Assembly (NCBI GenBank): GCA_963811605.1
Contig: CAWESA010000012.1
Span: 62,001-126,000, forward strand
DNA from: CAVQLX01 sp963811605
GTDB lineage: Bacteria; Desulfobacterota; Binatia; DP-6
Length of the DNA stretch: 64,000 bases
Direction of reading: 5' to 3'
Shown: piece after piece, positions 16,800 through 24,428 of the stretch
How the letters are laid out: the number at the start of each line of letters is the position of its first letter
How positions within the stretch are numbered: the stretch's first letter is position 1
Program-made: the position numbers and the translations under genes
Notes under the pieces: model-generated
What the model was told of the DNA's origin: nothing
Databases searched by the model: none
The model's input: only the letters and a program-made list of their open reading frames with translations

Positions 16800-17947
16800 C
16801 CGCGTGCCTCTTCGGCACGTACGACCGCGGCCACAGCGCCAACCGGCTGCTGCGGCGCGCGATCGCCGACGCCGGCTTCGAGGTGGAGGAGCTGCACGCT
16901 CCCGTGTGGGAGGATACCCGCTACAAGGGCGCGGGGTACTTCGCCGCCGCCTCGCTGGGGCGTCTCGCCGTGCGCTGGATGGCGGCGCAGCGCCGGCTCG
17001 TACGCGCGTGGCGCCGGCGGCGCGGCGAGCCGCCGCTGGTCGTGGTCGGGTTCGGCGGCCAGCTCGACGTCCTCCTCGCCGCGCGCCTGTGCCGCCCGCG
17101 CGCGGCGCTGGTGTTCGCGCCGCTCGTTTCGCTGACCGAGACCCTGGTCGAGGACCGGCGCGTGTTCCCGGCCGGCGGGCCCCGGGCCCGGGTGCTGCGC
17201 GCCCTCGACCGCGCGAGCCTGCGGGCGGCCGATCTGGTGCTGGCGGACGCCACGGCGCACGCCGAGTACCTGGCGACGCTGGGCGTGGCGCGCGATCGCG
17301 TGGCGACGTGGCACCACGGCGTCGAGCCGGAGTTCGAGACCCTGGAGCTCCGGCCGCGCAACCCTCGCCGGGTGCTCTTCTACGGCCGCTACCTGCCGCT
17401 GCACGGGATCGACACCATCCTCGGAGCCGCCGCGCAGCTCGGCGATCGCGCCGACGTGATGCTCGCCGGCGACGGCCCCGAGCGCCCGCGCATGGAAGCG
17501 CTGGCGGGCCGTCTCGGTGCGCGCGTGACGTGGCGCGACGAGATCCCGCACCACGAGCTGCCCGCGGAGCTGTCCGCGGCGTCGGTCGTGCTCGGCGTGT
17601 TCGGGACGGGCGCGAAGGCGGCGATGGTGGTGCCGAACAAGGTCTACCAGGCGGCGGCCGCCGGCCGGCCGCTGATCACCCGTGACGGGCCGGCGTTGCG
17701 CGAGGTGCTCGAGCCGGGTGTGCACTGCGTCGCGACTCCCGCGGGCGATCCGGCCGCGCTGGCCGATGCCGTGCGCACGCTGCTCGAGTCTCCCGCGGCG
17801 GCCGAGCGGCTCGGCGCGGCGGCGCGCGCCCACGTCCTCGCCGATTTCGGCGCCGCGGGTGGCGCCGCACGGCTGGCGGAGGTGCTCGAGAGCCGGCTCG
17901 GCCTGCGTCCGCGTGGCGCGCCGGTGCGTCGGGCGGGGCGCGGATGA
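16796..17947 (+). CDS. GT4-family glycosyltransferase
   Basis: A 383-residue GT-B enzyme of the glycosyltransferase group 1 type. The C-terminal domain shows VLFYGRYLPLHGIDTILGAAAQL and LAGDGPERPRME. The usual EGFP/E-x7-E motif is weakened to GTGAKAAMVVPNKVYQAAAAGRP, reminiscent of enzymes that act on lipid-linked or cyclic acceptors. It starts at ATG 16796 (ATGA overlap) and ends in an ATGA overlap with the next GT2 gene. Role inferred from context: transfer of a sugar during surface-polysaccharide assembly. Confidence 0.88.
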   Translation: MTACLFGTYDRGHSANRLLRRAIADAGFEVEELHAPVWEDTRYKGAGYFAAASLGRLAVRWMAAQRRLVRAWRRRRGEPPLVVVGFGGQLDVLLAARLCRPRAALVFAPLVSLTETLVEDRRVFPAGGPRARVLRALDRASLRAADLVLADATAHAEYLATLGVARDRVATWHHGVEPEFETLELRPRNPRRVLFYGRYLPLHGIDTILGAAAQLGDRADVMLAGDGPERPRMEALAGRLGARVTWRDEIPHHELPAELSAASVVLGVFGTGAKAAMVVPNKVYQAAAAGRPLITRDGPALREVLEPGVHCVATPAGDPAALADAVRTLLESPAAAERLGAAARAHVLADFGAAGGAARLAEVLESRLGLRPRGAPVRRAGRG

Positions 17948-18876
17948 GCGCGGCAACGGCCGCCGTCGTCGTCACCTGGGAGGGCGGCGCGACCACCGAG
18001 CGGTGCGTCGACTCGCTGCTCGGGCAGGAGGCGCCGCCGGCCGCGGTGCTCGTGGTCGACAATGCATCGGGGGCGCCCGAGCGCGAGCGTCTGCGCCGCA
18101 TGGCGGAAACGCGTCCCGCCGTTCGCCTGCTCGTGCTGGACGAGAACCGGCAGTTCGCCGGCGGGCTCAACGCGGGCGCGCGCGCCGCGTTCGCGGCGGG
18201 CGCGACGCGAGTCTTGCTGCTCAACAACGACACGGTGCTGGCGCCCGATGCCCTGGGTCGTCTGAGCGCCGCGCTGGAGGCGACACCCGGCGCCGGCATC
18301 GCCGGTCCGCGCGTGATGGACCTGCGCCATCCCGATCGCGTGCTGTCGGCCGGCGAACGCCATTCGCTTCCGCTGCTGTGCGTGCCGCGCACCCTGCTGC
18401 GCTATCGCGGCCCGGTCGACCGGCCCTATCCGGTGAGCGGGATCATGGGCTGCGCGCTCCTGGTGACGCGGGCGTGCTACGAGGCCGTCGGCGGGCTCTG
18501 CGAGGAGATCGCGGTCTACTACGAGGACGTCGACTTCTGCCTGGCGGCGCGGGCGCGTGGCTTCGGCGCGCTCCTCGAGCCGCGCGCCGTCGTCTACCAC
18601 GACGGCCTGCGCGGGTTCGCCAGCGGCCTCACGCCCTGGGCGGCCTATCTGAAGGCGCGCAATCCCTGGCTCGTCGTGCGTCGTCACGGCGGTGCCGCCG
18701 CCTGGCTCACCTTCGTCCCCGCCTATGCGGCCATGATCGCGAGCAGCGCCGGGCTGTACGCCCTCCGCGGCCGCGCCGACGTGGTGGCTGCCCTCGGGCG
18801 GGGCGCCCTCGCAGGGCTGCGGGTCGCGTCGGGGGGGGCGCCGGGGCCGGTCGCGGCGCCGCGCGGGCGGAGCTGA
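17944..18876 (+). CDS. GT2-family (rhamnosyltransferase-like) glycosyltransferase
   Basis: A 310-residue GT-A enzyme: VVVTWEGG, LVVDNASGAP (nucleotide-binding Asp), LLLNNDTVLAPDAL (the DXD-like NND), then the acceptor-side motif YYEDVDFCLAARARG. This architecture is shared with WbbL-type rhamnosyltransferases and with five other GT2 genes in the window (19961, 20890, 25825, 29094, 30370). The C terminus has a hydrophobic segment (about residues 255-275) and, unlike its paralogs, no PLxxLGLR tail. Cytoplasmic, probably membrane-associated. Confidence 0.88.
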   Translation: MSAATAAVVVTWEGGATTERCVDSLLGQEAPPAAVLVVDNASGAPERERLRRMAETRPAVRLLVLDENRQFAGGLNAGARAAFAAGATRVLLLNNDTVLAPDALGRLSAALEATPGAGIAGPRVMDLRHPDRVLSAGERHSLPLLCVPRTLLRYRGPVDRPYPVSGIMGCALLVTRACYEAVGGLCEEIAVYYEDVDFCLAARARGFGALLEPRAVVYHDGLRGFASGLTPWAAYLKARNPWLVVRRHGGAAAWLTFVPAYAAMIASSAGLYALRGRADVVAALGRGALAGLRVASGGAPGPVAAPRGRS

Positions 18877-18878
18877 GC

Positions 18879-19964
18879 GTGCGTATCGGCATCGGCGCGC
18901 TGGTCGGCATCGTCGGCGGCCCCGCCACCTACGCCCGCGAGCTGGCCGCGGCGCTGGCGCGACTCGGCGGACACGACTACGTCGTGTTCACGGACCGTCC
19001 CGAGCACTTCGCCGGCGTGGCTGCCGAGTGCGTCGGCGTGCCGCTCGCCACCACCTATCACCAGGTCACGTGGGATCACGTGCGCCTGCCCGGCCTGCTC
19101 GCCGCGCATGGCATCGCGCTCTACCACGGGACCAAGAACGTGCTGCCCTGGCGCCTCGCGATCCCGGGCGTCGTCACGGTGCACGATCTGGCCGTCTACG
19201 CCTGCCCCGACACCTTCGCCTGGCCGCAGCGCGTCCACTTCCGGCTCACCGTGCCGGGCAGCGTCGCGCGCGCCGCACGCGTCATCGCCGACTCCGCGCA
19301 CGCGCGCGACGACCTGATGGCGCGCTTCGGGCTCGCGCCCGGGCGGATCCGGGTGGTGCCACTCGCGATGCCGGCGGCCTTCGACACGCCGCCGGCGCCC
19401 GACGCGGTCGCCGCCCTGCGACGGCGCCTCGACCTGCCGGGCCGCGTGGTGGCGTGCGTGGGAACGGTGCAGCCGCGCAAGCACGTGGAGCGCGTGATCG
19501 AGGCGTTCGTACGGGCGGACGCCGCGGCGCGCGGCTGGCAGCTCGCGATCGCCGGCCGCCTGCGCCCCGGATACGCGCCCGCATGGCTCGCCGCGCCGCC
19601 GCCCGGCGTGCGCTGGCTCGGCCCGCTCGACGATTCGTCCCTGCGCACGCTCTACGCCGCCGCCGCGGTCGCGATGAGCGCGTCCGAGTACGAGGGCTTC
19701 GGACTGACGGTGCTGGAAGCGATGGCGAGCGGCTGCGCGGTGATCGCGCCCGCGCTGACCTCCATCCCGGAGGTCGCGGGTGATGCGGCGCTGCTGGTGG
19801 CACGCTCCGACGCAGGATTGCTCGGGGACGCGCTCGCGCGGCTGCTCGACGACGAGACCCTGCGGGCGTCGCTGGCGGCGCGCGGGCGGCGGCGCGCGGC
19901 AGAATTCACGTGGGACGCCACCGCGCGCGGCACGCGCCAGGTGTACGACGAGGTGCTCGGGTGA
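18879..19964 (+). CDS. GT4-family mannosyltransferase-like glycosyltransferase
   Basis: A 361-residue GT-B enzyme with a full C-terminal GT4 signature: VACVGTVQPRKHVERVIEAF, LGPLDDSSLRTLYAAA and the retaining-enzyme motif SEYEGFGLTVLEAMASG (E-x7-E). The N-terminal half contains YHGTKNVLPW and VTVHDLAVY, as in WbaZ/MtfB-like mannosyltransferases. GTG 18879 is two bases after the upstream stop. It overlaps the next GT2 through GTGA. Donor inferred only as a nucleotide sugar, perhaps GDP-mannose. Confidence 0.9.
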   Translation: MRIGIGALVGIVGGPATYARELAAALARLGGHDYVVFTDRPEHFAGVAAECVGVPLATTYHQVTWDHVRLPGLLAAHGIALYHGTKNVLPWRLAIPGVVTVHDLAVYACPDTFAWPQRVHFRLTVPGSVARAARVIADSAHARDDLMARFGLAPGRIRVVPLAMPAAFDTPPAPDAVAALRRRLDLPGRVVACVGTVQPRKHVERVIEAFVRADAAARGWQLAIAGRLRPGYAPAWLAAPPPGVRWLGPLDDSSLRTLYAAAAVAMSASEYEGFGLTVLEAMASGCAVIAPALTSIPEVAGDAALLVARSDAGLLGDALARLLDDETLRASLAARGRRRAAEFTWDATARGTRQVYDEVLG

Positions 19965-20872
19965 CGGCGCCCGTCGTCGCGGTCGTGGTCCACTGGCAGG
20001 ACCCGCTCGACACGCTCGGCTGCGTGGAGAGCCTCGGCGGCGAGCCCGGTGTCGAGATCGTGGTGGTCGACAACGGCTCCCACGAGCCGGTGGCCGACCT
20101 GCTGGCCCGCCGCGCGCCAGGGGTGGCCTGTCTCCGCAGTGCGGAGAATCGCGGCTACGCCGGCGGCGCCAACCTCGGCATCGCGGCGGCCCGCGCACGC
20201 GGTGCGGGCACCGTGTTGCTCCTCAACAACGACGTCCGGCTCCGCGCCGGCGCGACGGCCGCCGCCTGCCGCGTCCTCGACGGGGATCCACGCGTCGCGG
20301 TCGTCGGGCCCAAGGTGCTGACGCGCGAGGACCCGCGGCGGCTCTGGCTGGCGTGGGGACGCGTCACCTGGCGGCAGAGCCTGGTGGCGCTGTGCGGCGC
20401 GGACGCACCCGACGGGCCGGTGTGGTCGGGCGAGCGCGACGTCGACTGGATCGCCGGCTGCGCCATGTGGCTGCGTGCGACGGCGCTCGACGCCGTCGGG
20501 CTGTTCGACGAGACCTTCTTCGCCTACCACGAGGAGGTCGACTGGTGTACGCGCGCACGCCGGCATGGCCTGCGCGTGGTGTACTGCCCAGGCGCCGTCG
20601 TCACGCACACCGGGCGCGGCACCGCCGGCGGCGCGGGCGCCGTCCGCATCCGCAAGTACTTCGGCGCCCGCAACACGATCCTGTTCGCACGCAAGCACGC
20701 CGGACCGCGCGAGTGGGCGAAGCTGGCGCTGTTCCTCGGCGGGTCGCTGCCGCTCCAGCTCCTCTGGCACCTGCCGCGCGGCGACGCCGGCGACGTGTGG
20801 CTCAAGGTGCGCGGTGTGACGGACGCGCTCGCCGGCCGCCGGCCGCCGTTGGGCGAGCTCGGTCTCGAGTGA
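19961..20872 (+). CDS. GT2-family glycosyltransferase
   Basis: A 303-residue GT-A enzyme with VVVHWQDPLDTLGCVESL, VVDNGSHEP, NRGYAGGANLGI, LLLNNDVRL, GCAMWLRATALDAVGLFDE and FFAYHEEVDWC. It is closely related to the convergent gene at 20890-21813: both have RLWLAWGRVTWR followed by a PDGP segment. It ends with RRPPLGELGLE, one of four GT2 proteins here with this tail. GTG 19961 overlaps the upstream stop (GTGA). It is the last gene of the 15774-20872 run, with 17 bases to the convergent gene. Confidence 0.9.
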   Translation: MTAPVVAVVVHWQDPLDTLGCVESLGGEPGVEIVVVDNGSHEPVADLLARRAPGVACLRSAENRGYAGGANLGIAAARARGAGTVLLLNNDVRLRAGATAAACRVLDGDPRVAVVGPKVLTREDPRRLWLAWGRVTWRQSLVALCGADAPDGPVWSGERDVDWIAGCAMWLRATALDAVGLFDETFFAYHEEVDWCTRARRHGLRVVYCPGAVVTHTGRGTAGGAGAVRIRKYFGARNTILFARKHAGPREWAKLALFLGGSLPLQLLWHLPRGDAGDVWLKVRGVTDALAGRRPPLGELGLE

Positions 20873-20889
20873 CGCAGCCGGATCGCCGC

Positions 20890-21813
20890 TCAGCGCAGCC
20901 CGAGCGCCGACAGCGGGACGTCGCGTCCGAGCAGCCCGTCGCGGTAGCCGCGCCACAGGAGCGACACGACCGCGCGTTCGTGGCCCTCGCCCGCGCGCAG
21001 GGCCTGGAGCGGCAGGCTCGTGCCGATGGTCGCCGCCAGCGAGAGCCACGCGAGGGGTCCGCCGTGCTTGCGGGCGAACAGCACCGTGTTGCGTGCCGAC
21101 AGGTAGCGCGCGGGATTCGCCGGGCCGCGGTCCGCGAGGCTGCCCTCGCCGCGGTGGACGACGCGGGCCTCGGGCGCGAAGACGATGCGGAAGCCGCGCG
21201 CGCGGGCCGATGCGCACCAGTCGACGTCCTCATGATAGGCGAAGAAGGATTCGTCGAGGAGGCCGACGGCGTCGAGGGCGGCGCGCGTGAGCAGCATCGC
21301 GCAGCCCGGCACCCACTCGACCTCGCGTTCGCGATCGAAGGGCGGGCCATCCGGCATCCCCCGTCCGACGCGCTCGACCAGCGCCGCGCGCCAGGTCACG
21401 CGGCCCCAGGCCAGCCACAGGCGTCCCGGATCGTCGGCGTCCAGGACCTTGGCGCCCACGGCGCCCACGCGGGGCGCGTCGGCGGCGCGGAGGAGGGCGG
21501 CGAGGCAGCCCGGCTCGGCGACGGCGTCGTTGTTGAGGAGCAGGACGTGGGTCGCGCCCGCCGCGAGGGCGTGGCGGATGGCGACGTTGTGTCCGCCCGC
21601 GAAGCCCAGGTTCTGGGGCGCCCGCAGCAGGGTGGCGCCGGGCGCCACCGCCGCGACCGCCTCGGGCGTGAGCGCGCCGGTGCCGTTGTCGAGCACCAGC
21701 AGCCACGCCGGCGGGGTGGTGGAGGCCGCGACGCTCGCGAGGCAGCGCAGCGTGTCGGCCGTGAGGCCCCAGTGCAGGACGGAGACCGCGGCGCGCGGCC
21801 CGGCCGCGCTCAC
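20890..21813 (-). CDS. GT2-family glycosyltransferase
   Basis: A 307-residue paralog of the gene at 19961-20872, in opposite orientation. Motifs: LHWGLTADTLRCLASV, LDNGTGALTPE, NLGFAGGHNVAIRHAL, LLLNNDAVAEPG, GCAMLLTRAALDAVGLLDE, FFAYHEDVDWC, and the C-terminal GRDVPLSALGLR. GTG 21813 is the first start after the rfbC-like stop (31-base gap) and fits the family N terminus. An upstream open frame overlaps rfbC and is a shadow. Probably co-transcribed with rfbC. Convergent with the previous gene over a 17-base gap. Confidence 0.88.
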   Translation of the reverse strand: MSAAGPRAAVSVLHWGLTADTLRCLASVAASTTPPAWLLVLDNGTGALTPEAVAAVAPGATLLRAPQNLGFAGGHNVAIRHALAAGATHVLLLNNDAVAEPGCLAALLRAADAPRVGAVGAKVLDADDPGRLWLAWGRVTWRAALVERVGRGMPDGPPFDREREVEWVPGCAMLLTRAALDAVGLLDESFFAYHEDVDWCASARARGFRIVFAPEARVVHRGEGSLADRGPANPARYLSARNTVLFARKHGGPLAWLSLAATIGTSLPLQALRAGEGHERAVVSLLWRGYRDGLLGRDVPLSALGLR

Positions 21814-21844
21814 GGGATACCGATTCGCTGCGCCGGGGCGCGTC

Positions 21845-22411
21845 TCACCCGGGAAAGCGGAAGTGCTGCGACCGCGGATCGTCGAGCCACGCCTGCAGCG
21901 TGGGCGCCTGCCGATCCTTCTCCGAGACGACGGGCGGGATGTCGGGCCAGGCGATCCCGAGCCGCGGATCGTTCCACAGGATGCCGCCTTCGCGGCCGGG
22001 ACCGTGCTCGCCGGTGCACTCGTAGAGCGCCGTCGTGCCGTCCTCGAGGGCGAAGATGCCATGCGCGAAGCCCGGTGGGACCCAGATGACGCGGTGGTTG
22101 CGATCGCTGAGCTCGACCGCGACGTGGTCGCCGAGATGGGGCGAGCCGTGGCGGACGTCCACCACCACGTCGATGAGCGCACCGCGCACGCAGCGCACGT
22201 ACTTCCCCATCGGGGGATCCCACTGGAAGTGGAGCCCGCGCACGACGCCCCGCCGCGAGACGGTCTGGATCGCCTGCTTGAAGGTCGAGGGGATGCCGGC
22301 CGCATCGAGATCGGCCTTCACCCACGACTGCACCAGCAGACCGCGCTCGTCGGCGAAGTGCTTGGCCGTCACGACCTGGACGCCGGGCATCTGCTCGGGC
22401 TCGATCAGCAT
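21845..22411 (-). CDS. rfbC: dTDP-4-dehydrorhamnose 3,5-epimerase-like protein
   Basis: A cupin-fold sugar-nucleotide epimerase of 188 residues (RmlC is about 185). It has FADERGLLVQSW, the catalytic-His motif RGLHFQ, VDVRHGSPHLG, WVPPGFAHGIFAL and GGILWNDPRLGIAWPD. At the position of the catalytic Tyr in the usual T-x-Y-Y-x-P motif it reads TGEHGP, so the Tyr is absent. The enzyme may act on C3 only, or on another 4-keto sugar. An SD (GGAGG) precedes ATG 22411, with a promoter just upstream. Confidence 0.82.
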   Translation of the reverse strand: MLIEPEQMPGVQVVTAKHFADERGLLVQSWVKADLDAAGIPSTFKQAIQTVSRRGVVRGLHFQWDPPMGKYVRCVRGALIDVVVDVRHGSPHLGDHVAVELSDRNHRVIWVPPGFAHGIFALEDGTTALYECTGEHGPGREGGILWNDPRLGIAWPDIPPVVSEKDRQAPTLQAWLDDPRSQHFRFPG

Positions 22412-22430
22412 TGCAACCTCCGAACCGGCG

Positions 22431-22460
22431 ATGGTATTAGGTCGCGCCGCGCGGAGTCAA
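22431..22460 (-). promoter_or_regulatory. Promoter of the rfbC-like/GT2 operon
   Basis: On the minus strand: TTGACT (22460-22455), 18-base spacer, TACCAT (22436-22431), giving a leader of about 13 bases that contains the GGAGG ribosome-binding site of rfbC. Sequence inference only. Confidence 0.4.
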
Positions 22461-22530
22461 ACTCCAGAGGCTCCGTCTTGCCGGGCAGCCCTCGCACTCC
22501 AGCCATTCGCAACCATTCAGAGGAGCACGC

Positions 22531-23553
22531 ATGATTCTCGTCACAGGAGGAGCGGGCTACATCGGCTGCATCGCGGTCCGACAGCTCCTCGACAAGGGAG
22601 AAGCCGTCCGGGTGTTCGACAAGCTGTACTTCGGAGAGGACGGCCTCGCCGACGTGCGGGACAAGATCGAGATGGTCCAGGGCGACATCCGGACCTTCGA
22701 CCCCGCCGTGCTCGACGGCTGCGACGCCGTCCTGCACCTGGCCGGCCTGTCCAACGATCCCACCGCCGAGTTCAATCCGAAGGCGAACGAGGAGATCAAC
22801 ACGCACGGCACCGACGTCGTCGCCAAGGCGTGCAAGGCGGCCGGTATCAAGCGCTTCATCAACGCGTCGACGTGCTCGATCTACGACCTCGGCTTCTACG
22901 CCCCCGACTTCCTGCGCGACGAGGAGTCGGAGGTGAAGCCGCGCGCCGCCTACGCGGTCTCCAACTACGACGCGGAGCGCCTCCTCCTCGACATGGCGGA
23001 TGCCCGCTTCTGCCCCGTCATCCTGCGCCAGGGCACGGTGTACGGGTGGAGCCCGCGCATGCGGTACGACCTGGTGGTCAACACCTTCGTGCGCGACGCC
23101 ATCGCGAAGGGCACGCTCACGGTGCACGCGGGCGGCGAGATGTGGCGGCCGCTGGTCGACGTCACCGACCTGTGCCGCGTCTACATCGCGTGCGTCGAGG
23201 CGCCCGAGGATCGCGTGCACGGGAAGATCTTCAACGTGGTGGGCAAGAACTATCGCATCCTCGAGCTCGCGCACTGGGTGCGCGAGGCGCTCAAGCCGAT
23301 CAAGAAGGTGGAGATCGAGGTCGACTACACGACCTACAAGACGCGCTCGTACCGCGTGAGCGGCGAGCGCATCCAGTCGGTGCTCGGCGTGAAGCCGCTG
23401 GTCGGCGTCAAGGACTCGGTCGAGCACATGCTGAAGCAGCTCGAGGTGCACAAGCAGCTCGATCTGTACAATCCGCGCTACTACAACATCGAGTGGATGA
23501 CCTTGCTCTCCGACATGGAGACGACCCTCAAGCGCATCGGGGGTGTCTTCTGA
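22531..23553 (+). CDS. SDR-type NAD-dependent sugar-nucleotide epimerase/dehydratase
   Basis: An extended SDR of 340 residues. The Rossmann motif GGAGYIG is at residues 6-12, with HLAGLSNDP, NASTCSIYD and RQGTVYGWSP, and a C-terminal NDP-sugar-binding part (GGEMWRPLVDVTDLCRVYI). In the active site the Tyr is present (Y141), but YxxxK reads YAVSN, so the catalytic Lys is replaced by Asn145. The exact reaction cannot be named; a C4-epimerase or a related 4-keto-forming step is most likely. AGAGGAG precedes ATG 22531. It overlaps the rfbD-like gene by CTGA. Confidence 0.85.
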   Translation: MILVTGGAGYIGCIAVRQLLDKGEAVRVFDKLYFGEDGLADVRDKIEMVQGDIRTFDPAVLDGCDAVLHLAGLSNDPTAEFNPKANEEINTHGTDVVAKACKAAGIKRFINASTCSIYDLGFYAPDFLRDEESEVKPRAAYAVSNYDAERLLLDMADARFCPVILRQGTVYGWSPRMRYDLVVNTFVRDAIAKGTLTVHAGGEMWRPLVDVTDLCRVYIACVEAPEDRVHGKIFNVVGKNYRILELAHWVREALKPIKKVEIEVDYTTYKTRSYRVSGERIQSVLGVKPLVGVKDSVEHMLKQLEVHKQLDLYNPRYYNIEWMTLLSDMETTLKRIGGVF

Positions 23554-24422
23554 CCACGGTCGCGATCGTGGGCAGCACGGGCCAGCTCGGCAGCGACCTG
23601 GTGGAGGCGTTCGCCGGCGAGCAGGTGCGCGGCCTCGCACACGAGGACATGGACATCGGCGACGATGCGTCGGTGCGCGGGATGCTCGGCGCCCTGCGCC
23701 CCGACATCGTGGTCAACACCGCGGCCTTCCACAACGTCCCGAGGTGCGAGACCGAGGTCGAGCGGGCCTACGCGCTCAATGCCGTGGCGCCGCGGCGGCT
23801 GGCGCAGGTGTGCGGCGAGCTCGGCGCCCGCCTGGTGCAGGTCAGCACGGACTACGTCTTCGACGGCGCGAAGCAGGCGCCCTACGTGGAGACCGACCGC
23901 CCGGTCCCGCTCAACGTCTACGGCGTCTCGAAGCTCGCCGGCGAGTACGAGGTCCTGGGCGCCGGTGGCGCGCATCAGGTCGTGCGCTCCTCCGGCCTCT
24001 ACGGCGTCCGGCCCTGTCGCGCGAAGGGGGGCAACTTCATCGACACCATGTACCGGGTGGCGGCCGAGAAGCCCGAGGTCCGGGTGGTGAACGACGAGAT
24101 CCTCACGCCGACCTTCACGGCCGACCTGGCCGCGCAGATCCGCGTCCTGGCGCTCGAGGGCCGGCCGGGGCTCTATCACGCCACCAACCAGGGCAGCTGC
24201 TCCTGGTACGAGTTCGCGCGCGCCATCTTCGACCTGGGTCGCATCGACACCCCGCTGGCGCCGTCCTCGGTGAAGGAGATGGCGTCGCCGGTACGGCGGC
24301 CATTCTACTCCGTCCTGGACAATGCCGCGCTCGCCGCCGCGGGACTCGATCGCATGCGGCCGTGGCGCGACGCGCTGGGCGACTACATGGCGCGGCGGCG
24401 GGCGGCGCAGCCCGCACGCTGA
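23550..24422 (+). CDS. rfbD: dTDP-4-dehydrorhamnose reductase-like protein
   Basis: An RmlD-type SDR of 290 residues that would reduce a dTDP-4-keto-6-deoxy sugar (last step of dTDP-rhamnose synthesis). It has the Rossmann motif GSTGQLG, NTAAFHNVPRCE, STDYVFDG, the intact catalytic YGVSK, RSSGLYG and TPTFTADLA. The first strand TTVAIVG has no ATG/GTG/TTG before it. The only start that keeps it is CTG 23550, inside a CTGA overlap with the upstream stop. The next candidate, GTG 23568, cuts into the dinucleotide-binding loop. Confidence 0.88.
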   Translation: MTTVAIVGSTGQLGSDLVEAFAGEQVRGLAHEDMDIGDDASVRGMLGALRPDIVVNTAAFHNVPRCETEVERAYALNAVAPRRLAQVCGELGARLVQVSTDYVFDGAKQAPYVETDRPVPLNVYGVSKLAGEYEVLGAGGAHQVVRSSGLYGVRPCRAKGGNFIDTMYRVAAEKPEVRVVNDEILTPTFTADLAAQIRVLALEGRPGLYHATNQGSCSWYEFARAIFDLGRIDTPLAPSSVKEMASPVRRPFYSVLDNAALAAAGLDRMRPWRDALGDYMARRRAAQPAR

Positions 24423-24428
24423 CGCGGC

